From the NCBI RefSeq assembly GCF_022829445.1, contig NZ_JAKSXY010000084.1, positions 1 to 64,000 on the forward strand: a stretch of 64,000 bases of DNA, written 5' to 3'. Under the pieces are notes generated by a model. It was given only the letters and a program-made list of their open reading frames with translations, did no database searches and had not been told where the DNA came from. The stretch is from Methylobacterium sp. J-068. GTDB taxonomy: Bacteria; Pseudomonadota; Alphaproteobacteria; Rhizobiales; Beijerinckiaceae. Both the position numbers and the translations under genes were made by a program. Numbering within the stretch: position 1 is the stretch's first letter; the number at the start of each line of letters is the position of its first letter. Positions 55,486-62,173 of this stretch are shown here, piece after piece.

Positions 55486-56774
55486 GCCGCGTCCTCGTCT
55501 GCGGGTTCGGGAAAGGCCGGCGGGAGCACGCGCATGGGCCCGGCATCGACCCCGCCCGGTTCCGGCGGGAACGGCGCCCGCGCGGCGATCCGCTCGGCAT
55601 AGGCCGGGAGCCAGCGCGCGCAGTCGAAGGCGACGGCCGCGATGCAGCGGCCCTCGCGGCCATAGACCGCCAGGAAGCGCCCCTCCTTCGGGTCGCCTCG
55701 CGCGATCACGAGGCCGTCCGCGCCCGCCGTGAGGCCCACCGACTTGATCGTGATCCCGCCCTGGCTCGACCAGAAGGCCGGCACCTCGGCATAGGGGGCC
55801 TCCGGCAACCCGGCCAGCCGCCGCCCGGCCCGGACGCCCTGCGCCACCGCGTGACCCCAATGCTCCAGGGCGATGGGTTTGCCCGGATAGAGCGGGTGGG
55901 GAAAACGCGCGACGTCCCCGGCGGCCACGATGCGGGGATCGGGCCGCCCGTCCTCGTCGAGGGCGTCGCCGTCGGCATCGCAATCGAGCCCGCCCGCGTC
56001 GAAGGAAAGGCCGGATCCCGAGAGCCACCCGGTGTTGCGCACCGCGCCGAGGGCCACCACCACCACGTCGGCCGGGATTGCCGTCCCGTCGGCGAGCCGC
56101 GCCCGCACGACCCGGCCGGTGCCGTCGTCCTCCAGGGCCACGACCTTGGTGCCGCTGCGGATCGTGACCCCGCGATGGGCGTGCAGAGCCTCGACCACCG
56201 CGCCGAGATGCGCACCCAGCACTCCGGCGAGCAGGGTCGGCCCGGTCTCCACCAGGGTCACGGGCAAATCCAGCGTCCGGCAGGAGGCCGCGACATCGCA
56301 GCCGATGAAGCCGCCGCCGATGACGAGGACATGCTTCGGCCCCGCCGCGAGGTCGCGCCGCAGGGCGTCGGCGTCGTCGCGCCCGCGCAACGTATGAACG
56401 CCCGCGAACCGCCCCTGCGCGGCATCCGGCCAGGTCCGGGCGGAAGCGCCGGTGGCGATGAGGAGCCGGTCGTAAGGCAGGGCTTCTCCGGTCTCTACGG
56501 TCACGGTGCGCCGGGCGCGGTCGAGGCGGGTCGCCGGGGTGCCGAAGCGCCAGTCGGCGTCGAGGTCGACGAGGTTCGGCAGGGCGGTCGCATCCGCTCC
56601 GACCTCCCCCGTGAGCACCCCCTTGGACAGGGGCGGACGGTCATAGGGCCGATGCGGCTCGGCGCCGACGATCGTCAGGTGTCCGGTGAAGCCCGAGCGC
56701 CGGAGGCTCTCGGCGCCGCGCAGGCCGGCGAGCGAGGCGCCGACCACGACGATGCGCGTCTCGGCATCGCTCAT
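55482..56774 (-). CDS. FAD-dependent ferredoxin reductase
   Basis: A 430-residue NAD(P)H-dependent flavoenzyme of the rubredoxin/putidaredoxin-reductase type. The FAD-binding motif is RIVVVGASLAGLRGAESLRR (7-26), the NAD-binding motif KHVLVIGGGFIGCDVAASCR, and the second flavin site DPRIVAAGDVARFPHPLYPG. EHWGHAVAQGVRAGRRLAG and VPAFWSSQGGITIKSVGLT are the C-terminal family blocks. It should transfer electrons from NAD(P)H to the ferredoxin encoded just upstream. It overlaps both neighbours by four bases (ATGA), so the three proteins are made together. Confidence 0.93.
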   Translation of the reverse strand: MSDAETRIVVVGASLAGLRGAESLRRSGFTGHLTIVGAEPHRPYDRPPLSKGVLTGEVGADATALPNLVDLDADWRFGTPATRLDRARRTVTVETGEALPYDRLLIATGASARTWPDAAQGRFAGVHTLRGRDDADALRRDLAAGPKHVLVIGGGFIGCDVAASCRTLDLPVTLVETGPTLLAGVLGAHLGAVVEALHAHRGVTIRSGTKVVALEDDGTGRVVRARLADGTAIPADVVVVALGAVRNTGWLSGSGLSFDAGGLDCDADGDALDEDGRPDPRIVAAGDVARFPHPLYPGKPIALEHWGHAVAQGVRAGRRLAGLPEAPYAEVPAFWSSQGGITIKSVGLTAGADGLVIARGDPKEGRFLAVYGREGRCIAAVAFDCARWLPAYAERIAARAPFPPEPGGVDAGPMRVLPPAFPEPADEDAA

Positions 56775-57067
56775 CGGCGCGCGGCCCCGGCATCCTCGAC
56801 GCGAATGGCCTGGACCGGGCATGCGATCCGGGCCCGCTCGATGTCGCCGCGCACCGATGCCGAGGGCGCCGGATCGTAGTGCAACGCTTCGCGTCCCCTC
56901 AGGACGAAGTGGTCCGGGGCCGCGTAGCAGCACTGGGCGTAGGCTTGGCACAGGTTGAGGTCGACGCTGACCCTCAGGCCACCGGCCGAGCGTCGCGCAT
57001 CGGGACTCGGCGCATCGGGACTCGGCGCGGCGAGACGCGGCGCGGACGGATCGGGTCTGTCGGACAT
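56771..57067 (-). CDS. P450-partner ferredoxin, [3Fe-4S] type
   Basis: A 98-residue electron carrier. After a 30-residue Pro/Asp/Ser-rich arm with PSPDAPSPDARR, the ferredoxin core begins LRVSVDLNLCQAYAQCCYAA. The cluster cysteines are Cys40, Cys46 and Cys83 (ACPVQAI), with Tyr43 where a fourth ligand would be, so a three-iron cluster is expected. A vicinal Cys47 is unusual. Residues PDHFVLRG are typical of P450 ferredoxins. It starts the P450 operon and overlaps the reductase start. The N-terminal arm is longer than usual for this group. Confidence 0.9.
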   Translation of the reverse strand: MSDRPDPSAPRLAAPSPDAPSPDARRSAGGLRVSVDLNLCQAYAQCCYAAPDHFVLRGREALHYDPAPSASVRGDIERARIACPVQAIRVEDAGAARR

Positions 57068-57206
57068 GCTTGCGCAATGTTCCGGCTTCCCCCTCGGTTC
57101 CGCCCAGGCCGCGCGGTCACGGGGACGCGGGGCAACACCGCGACGCCGACGCGGCGCGCGGCGGCACGTGCCCGGCAGCCCTCCGCCGGCCGTGTCGTCG
57201 GTCCCT

Positions 57207-57998
57207 TCAGGCCGCCCGCCCCCAGTCGGGCCCGATCCGTCCCCATCCGGGGAGCTTCAATGCGGGCCGGCGCAGGTCGAAGCCCGTCACCAGTCCGAGA
57301 AAGTTGATCTCGACCCCCTCGACCCAGCCGATGGTGAGGCCGGCATAGCCGCCGAGGCTGAGGCGCAGGCCCGTGCCGCTCGGCGTCCGCGCGACGAGGC
57401 GACCGGGCGGCGTCCAATCCTTGCCGAGGGCGGTCGGCGGCAGCGTATCCGTGACCCCCGGAATGCTGGCGAGGATGTGGGCCGCGAAGGTGTTCGAGTT
57501 GGGCCCCGGCCAGACGATGTAGGAGCCGAGCGCCCGGTGTGGATACGATGCCACCGCCGCGCGGATGCGGGGAATGGCCCGGCCGGCGGCATCTCCGTCG
57601 AGGGCGAGCACGGTCTCGGGCAGGTTGCCGAACCAGCGCCCGTCGGCGGCCCAGCCGTCGGTCCGGACCGGCAGGCCCCAGCCCACCACGTCGTACCGGG
57701 TGTAGCGTGCGGCGCCGGCCGGCTTGAGGACGATCCAGCTGTGGTGCGCGAAGATCCCGCGCCAGCGCCCGACCCGTGCGGCATAGACGCGAACCAGGGC
57801 GGGGTCGTCGGCGGTGGGCGCCTTCAGAAGGCCCGCGCTCGACCAATCCGCCACCGCCCAATCGGGCGCGCGCGCACCGCGCGCCATCCACCACAGGGCA
57901 TGCGTGCCCAGCGGCAGGAAGAACAGGACCAGGATGGTGAGGAGGAGACCGCGCAGGGCGGCGAGAACGAAGAGGAGCACGGACATTCCGCTCGCCAT
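57207..57998 (-). CDS. DUF3750 membrane-anchored protein
   Basis: About 263 residues. One or two N-terminal hydrophobic segments (SVLLFVLAALRGLLLTILVL, FFLPLGTHALWW) anchor the protein. The soluble part carries DWSSAGLLKAPTADDPALVR, VYAARVGRWRGIFAHHSWIV, RYTRYDVVGWGLPV, SYIVWPGPNSNTFAAHILAS and LPPTALGKDW. I recognise this set as DUF3750. The pattern with His/Cys-free NSNTF could suggest an enzyme, but no function is known. ATG 57998 is chosen; GTG 58034 and ATG 57986 are alternatives. It is divergent from the zinc-type receptor and may share control from the paired sites at 58107-58150. Confidence 0.82.
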   Translation of the reverse strand: MASGMSVLLFVLAALRGLLLTILVLFFLPLGTHALWWMARGARAPDWAVADWSSAGLLKAPTADDPALVRVYAARVGRWRGIFAHHSWIVLKPAGAARYTRYDVVGWGLPVRTDGWAADGRWFGNLPETVLALDGDAAGRAIPRIRAAVASYPHRALGSYIVWPGPNSNTFAAHILASIPGVTDTLPPTALGKDWTPPGRLVARTPSGTGLRLSLGGYAGLTIGWVEGVEINFLGLVTGFDLRRPALKLPGWGRIGPDWGRAA

Positions 57999-58106
57999 GT
58001 CAGGGGCGGTGTCCGGTCCCGCAAGCGGCGTCACGGTCGCATGCGCGGAGTGGTGCAGCGCGGCAACACGGCCGAAAGAAGGCCGTTTCTCGATCGGGTC
58101 TCTCTT

Positions 58107-58150
58107 GTAACACTATAACATCTGCGTCACGAAACATTATAACGTGTTTC
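58107..58150 (+). promoter_or_regulatory. Two Zur-like operator sites
   Basis: GTAACACTATAACATC (58107-58122) and GAAACATTATAACGTG (58131-58146) match at 12 of 16 positions, 24 bases apart. The second is part of a palindrome GAAACA...TGTTTC ending at 58150. The core GTTATAAT on the minus strand fits the alphaproteobacterial Zur consensus. Position just before a ZnuD-like receptor supports zinc-dependent repression. Confidence 0.65.
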
Positions 58151-58161
58151 TGAGAGGCGTG

Positions 58162-60300
58162 ATGCGGAATCGGCGATCCAGGGGGCTTTGGACGGTTGCC
58201 GTCCTGACGGGAACGGCGCTCGCTCCGGTGCCGGCCGGGGCGCAGCAGGCGCGGGCGACGCTGGAGGAACTCAGCGTCACCTCGCCGAGCCCGATCGCCA
58301 CCGCACCGGTCACGATTCCGAGTGTGGGGCCGCCGATCGGCGTCCTGCCGGTGGTGACGAACACCTTCTCGCCCGTGACGGTGGTCACGGCGGAGCAGAT
58401 CGCCCGCGACCAGCCCCGCACCCTGGGCGACGCGCTCGCCGACCGTCCCGGCATCTCGGCCTCGACCTATGCGCCGGGTGCCGCGAGCCGCCCGATCATC
58501 CGGGGCCTCGACAACAACCGGGTGCGCATCCAGGAGAACGGCGTCGGCATCCAGGACGTCTCCGAACTCGGCGAGGACCACGGCGTCCCGATCAACCCGC
58601 TGGTGGCCAACCGCATCGAGGTGATCCGGGGACCGGCCTCGCTCCGGTTCGGGTCGCAGGCCATCGGGGGCGTGGTCAGTGCCGAGAACAACCGCGTACC
58701 GACCTACATCCCGGCACGGGGGATCTCCGGCTCGGCCACGACGGGCTACTCGTCCGTCGACAACGGCCGGCTCGGGGCGGTCACGGTGGATGCGGGCGCG
58801 GACAACGTCGCGTTCCACGCGGACGGCTTCAAGACCGCCGCCGACAGCTACGCGACGCCCGCCGGCATCCAGCGCAACTCCGCCAACGAGAGCCAGGGCG
58901 GCGCGGTCGGCATGTCGTTCATCGGCGATCGCGGCTTCGTCGGGCTGTCCTACAGCCATTACGACGCGCTCTATCAGATTCCCGGCGGCGAGGCTGCCGA
59001 GAGCCGCACCCGCCTCGATCCGCGCCAGGATCGGCTCCTGGCGCGCGGCGAGTACCGTCCCGTCGATGGTCCGATCGCGGCGGTGCGGTTCTGGCTCGGC
59101 GGCTCGGTCTACCGCCACGACGAGATCGGTCTCGACGACCAGGGCGTCAGCGGCATCCGCGCCACCTTCAAGAACCGCGAGGCGGAGGGGCGCGTCGAGT
59201 TCCAGCACGTGCCCGTCGCCCTCCCCTTCGGCACGCTCACCGGAGCGCTCGGCCTCCAGGCGGGTCGGCGCACCCTCGGCACCGCCGGCGAGGCCGGCGG
59301 CCTGCTCGCGCCCACGGATTCCCGCAGCAACGCCGTCTACCTGTTCGAGGAACTCGCGCTCGGCGGCGGCCTGCGCCTCCAGGCGGCCGGACGCATCGAG
59401 GGCGACCGTTCCACCGGCACCGCCACGGCCTTCCCGGGCGACTTCCTGCCCATCGACGGCGAGGAGCCCCTCGCCTCCGGACGGCGGCGCAAGTTCGCTC
59501 CGAAGAGCGCCAGCTTCGGGGTTCTTCAGGATCTACCCTACGGCTTCGTCGCGAGCCTGAACGGCTCTTTCGTGGAGCGCGCGCCCACTGCCTTCGAACT
59601 CTACTCGCGCGGGGCCCACGACGCGACGGAGACCTTCGAGATCGGTGACGCCAACCTGAAGAAGGAACGGGCGCGCACCGTCGAGGCCAGCATCCGCCGG
59701 GCGGAAGGCCCGTTCCGCCTCGATGCCACGGGCTACTACACCCGCTACACCGGCTTCATCTACAAGCGCGACACCGGCATCCGTTGCGGCGACGACTTCG
59801 CCTCCTGCGGCAGCGACGACGAATTGCAGCAGATCGTCTACTCGCAGCGCAATGCCACCTTCTACGGGGCCGAGATCGGTGCCCAGCTCGACCTCATCCC
59901 GGTGGGTAACGGCTTTGCGGGTCTCGACGCGCAGTACGATTTCGTCCGCGCCCAGTTCGACGACGGCACCTTCGTGCCGCGCATTCCGCCGCATCGCCTC
60001 GGAGGCGGCGTCTTCGTGCGTGCCGACGGCTGGTACGCCCGGGTGAACCTGCTCCACGCCTTCGCGCATACGGAGGTCGCCCCGATCGAGACGGTGACGC
60101 CCGGCTTCGACGACCTGCGCGCGGAGGTGAGCTACACCAAGCCCCTGGATCCGGCCGTCTACGGCATGAGCGAGGTCACGCTCGGCCTGCAGGGCCGCAA
60201 CCTGCTCGACGACCGCATCCGCAACTCGGCCTCGTTCAAGAAGGACGAGATCCTCCTGCCCGGACGCAACGTCCGCCTGTTCCTGACCGCGCGCTTCTGA
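58162..60300 (+). CDS. TonB-dependent receptor, ZnuD-like (zinc uptake)
   Basis: About 712 residues. Signal peptide ends at AGAQQA (about residue 29). The plug contains LSVTSPSPIATAP, TVVTAEQIARDQPRTLGDAL and PIIRGLDNNRVRIQENGVGI, then IEVIRGPASLRFGSQAIGGV. The barrel carries RAPTAFELYSRGAHDATETF and EIGDANLKKERARTVEASIR, segments characteristic of ZnuD-type receptors. It ends with LFLTARF. ATG 58162 with GAGAGG just before is preferred over GTG 58144, which lies inside the operator. Zinc as the substrate is supported by the Zur-like sites but not proven. Confidence 0.88.
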   Translation: MRNRRSRGLWTVAVLTGTALAPVPAGAQQARATLEELSVTSPSPIATAPVTIPSVGPPIGVLPVVTNTFSPVTVVTAEQIARDQPRTLGDALADRPGISASTYAPGAASRPIIRGLDNNRVRIQENGVGIQDVSELGEDHGVPINPLVANRIEVIRGPASLRFGSQAIGGVVSAENNRVPTYIPARGISGSATTGYSSVDNGRLGAVTVDAGADNVAFHADGFKTAADSYATPAGIQRNSANESQGGAVGMSFIGDRGFVGLSYSHYDALYQIPGGEAAESRTRLDPRQDRLLARGEYRPVDGPIAAVRFWLGGSVYRHDEIGLDDQGVSGIRATFKNREAEGRVEFQHVPVALPFGTLTGALGLQAGRRTLGTAGEAGGLLAPTDSRSNAVYLFEELALGGGLRLQAAGRIEGDRSTGTATAFPGDFLPIDGEEPLASGRRRKFAPKSASFGVLQDLPYGFVASLNGSFVERAPTAFELYSRGAHDATETFEIGDANLKKERARTVEASIRRAEGPFRLDATGYYTRYTGFIYKRDTGIRCGDDFASCGSDDELQQIVYSQRNATFYGAEIGAQLDLIPVGNGFAGLDAQYDFVRAQFDDGTFVPRIPPHRLGGGVFVRADGWYARVNLLHAFAHTEVAPIETVTPGFDDLRAEVSYTKPLDPAVYGMSEVTLGLQGRNLLDDRIRNSASFKKDEILLPGRNVRLFLTARF

Positions 60301-60311
60301 CTGAATGCGAC

Positions 60312-60345
60312 GCGGCGCCGGACAAACATCCGGGTCCGGCGCCGC
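60312..60345 (+). terminator. Stem-loop after the zinc-type receptor
   Basis: GCGGCGCCGGAC (60312-60323) and GTCCGGCGCCGC (60334-60345) form a perfect 12-bp stem with a 10-base loop, 12 bases past the stop. No T-run follows, so the terminator role is inferred from position and stability. Confidence 0.65.
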
Positions 60346-60439
60346 ACGGGTAAGATAAAGGCCGACGCCGCCACCGGGGTATGCTAGGAGGAGCCCACCC
60401 CGCACGACCCCGTGCCCTGGGCAACTCCATGAGGCCCAA

Positions 60440-60694
60440 GTGGCAAACGCGTTCAAGAGCGGTGCATCCCAGTCGCGCTCGACCAATGATTTCAACGAGC
60501 GTGCCAAGCTTTTGTCCGAGCGTCTCGGCGCCATCGAGAAGCCGATCCAGGTGAAGCGCGGAAACGCGCCGCGCCGCACCTTCAAGGCCGGCCCGCGTCC
60601 CGAGGACGAGTCCAGCCCGGCCACGGAGCCGCAGGCCGAGGGCCACGAGGCCGCGGAATCCGAAGCCGAAGCCGAGACCAGCACCGAGGCCTGA
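60440..60694 (+). CDS. Small charged protein of unknown function
   Basis: An 84-residue protein. The N-terminal half is basic and polar, with FKSGASQSRSTNDFNERAKL, LSERLGAIEKPIQVKRG and RRTFKAGPRP. The C-terminal third is strongly acidic and Ala/Glu-rich (EGHEAAESEAEAETSTEA), which implies disorder. The GTG start has GAGG five bases upstream. It is probably cytoplasmic. No domain is recognised. It is convergent with the next small gene, sharing a terminator. Confidence 0.65.
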   Translation: MANAFKSGASQSRSTNDFNERAKLLSERLGAIEKPIQVKRGNAPRRTFKAGPRPEDESSPATEPQAEGHEAAESEAEAETSTEA

Positions 60695-60720
60695 TCGCTT
60701 TTCGGCTGCGCCACCGCACG

Positions 60721-60749
60721 AAAAAGGGCCGACGAAGATCGCCGGCCCT
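60721..60749 (-). terminator. Rho-independent terminator of the gene at 60805
   Basis: On the minus strand AGGGCCG and CGGCCCT (60743-60749 and 60725-60731) form the stem, followed by a T5 tract at 60721-60725. It lies 56 bases past the stop of the small Ala/Glu/Arg-rich protein. Confidence 0.75.
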
Positions 60750-60804
60750 CATCGATCCCGAGCGTTCCGTCTCACGGGTCGCGTTTCGAAACCCGTGAGA
60801 GATT

Positions 60805-61179
60805 TCAGCGCCGGGCCTTGGCCTTGCGGGCGGCGTAGCGCGCGTCGCGCTGGGCCTTCTTCTCGGCGAGATCGGCGGCCTTGCGCTCGGCGGCGGCCAG
60901 GGCCTCCGCTTCCTCGCGCGCGATCTGCGCGGCCAGTTCGGCCTCCTCACGGGCACGCTTCTCTTCCGCCGCTGCCTTCTCGGCAGCGATCCGGGCGGCC
61001 TCGCGCTCGCGAGCGCGCTCTTCACGGGCGCGGGCGACTTCCGCACGGGCTTGGGCCTTGGCGATCATCTCCGGATCGTCCGCCGGAGGGCGGGCCTTGA
61101 ATTTTTCCAGCAGCATCTGCTTGGCGCTGAGGGAGTTCTTACGGCGATCGTCGAAATTCCTGTAGTCGAAGGCGCCCAT
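60805..61179 (-). CDS. DUF6481-like charged helical protein
   Basis: A 124-residue protein. It begins MGAFDYRNFDDRRKNSLSAK, followed by QMLLEKFKARPPADDPEM. Residues 45-120 are a long Ala/Glu/Arg/Lys helix (ARAREERAREREAARIAAEK, EAEALAAAERKAADLAEKK) that could be a coiled coil. The opening motif is what I associate with the DUF6481 family of Methylobacterium and Rhizobiales. The ATG at 61179 follows GAAAGG. Function unknown; the basic tail could bind nucleic acid. Confidence 0.72.
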   Translation of the reverse strand: MGAFDYRNFDDRRKNSLSAKQMLLEKFKARPPADDPEMIAKAQARAEVARAREERAREREAARIAAEKAAAEEKRAREEAELAAQIAREEAEALAAAERKAADLAEKKAQRDARYAARKAKARR

Positions 61180-61392
61180 CTGACCTTTCTCATGTGGTGT
61201 GTCGCTCGCGTCCGGCGTTGAGCACGCGCGGCGCGGGGCCGTGGAGGGAATCAAAAAAACGGGTGGTCTTGCATCGCAGCAGCCCCATGCCTCACCGACC
61301 GCGCGGAAGCAACAGAAGCCGCCCTTCGGCGAACGGCTTCTTGCGACATGTTGAATCGATGCCTCAGCGATCGGACATCGGCGAGGCCCGAA

Positions 61393-61602
61393 TCAGGCCG
61401 CCTGGAGATTGCCGGCCGATTGCTTGCCGGTGCGGCGGTCGTTCTCGATCTCGTAGGAGACCTTCTGACCCTCGATCAGGTTGCGCATCCCGGCGCGTTC
61501 GACCGCCGAGATGTGGACGAACACGTCCTTGCCGCCGTCGTCCGGCTGAATGAAGCCGTAACCCTTGGTCTCATTGAACCATTTCACGGTGCCCGTGCTC
61601 AT
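61393..61602 (-). CDS. Cold-shock protein (CspA family)
   Basis: A 69-residue OB-fold RNA/single-stranded-DNA-binding protein. RNP1 is in [10 protein letters not shown] and RNP2 in [11 protein letters not shown]. It begins [18 protein letters not shown] and ends [11 protein letters not shown]. The start has a strong GAGGAGGA sequence upstream. Such proteins act as RNA chaperones during cold or growth transitions; alphaproteobacteria have several copies, so the specific symbol is left open. The long upstream gap could hold a regulatory leader. Confidence 0.95.
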   Translation of the reverse strand: MSTGTVKWFNETKGYGFIQPDDGGKDVFVHISAVERAGMRNLIEGQKVSYEIENDRRTGKQSAGNLQAA

Positions 61603-62173
61603 GGTGTTGTCCTCCTCGGAGCGTTGTCTGGCCTGCCATCGCCTGCCCGGAAACCGCTTGAAAACACGCGGCCGACCGTGGCGCAGGGTCGTCGGAATGG
61701 GATGGGATCGAAGCCACGCCCGTGACGACGGTCTGCTGGGCAGCCCTGACGTACGGCACGTATGCAACCCGGATGAATACCGGCCATGGAGCGATGGTGG
61801 CTATCTGGGAATCCTGCGACGCGGAGACAAGGCGCCAATCCGAGCCCGGGTTCCCGGACGGCGACGGGAAATGAAACCCGCCTCGGACGGGCCGGCCGCA
61901 CGCACGTCCGGCATGGGCGCGTGCGGCAGGGATGTGCGGGACATGCGCCCGCGTGGCCGCCACGGTTGCGGGCACGCGGGCCGATCGATAGTCTCAAGCC
62001 CGACACAACCGGACACGCAGAGGCTTAACGCCTTCGACACGGCCCGGCCGGATCATTGCCGGATCATGGCGCCGGGACGAGGACGGGGATGGTATGACGG
62101 AACCTAGGAAGCGTCGGCGGAGCGGCCGAGGGCCGGGACCGATGCGGGGACGTTTCCGCCGGAACGCGCATTC
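61603..62173. other. Divergent intergenic region
   Basis: This 571-base stretch between cold-shock protein (-) and tamA (+) holds no supported gene; overlapping short frames on both strands lack start signals. It probably includes a long cold-shock leader on the minus strand. GCCGGATCAT occurs twice, nearly in tandem, around 62047-62067. I see no clear promoter pair. Confidence 0.45.

Noticed and set aside
54107..56028. Possible fusion of the P450 with its reductase
   Set aside because: Long frames across both genes are not in the coding frame. The real genes overlap by four bases with separate starts and stops.
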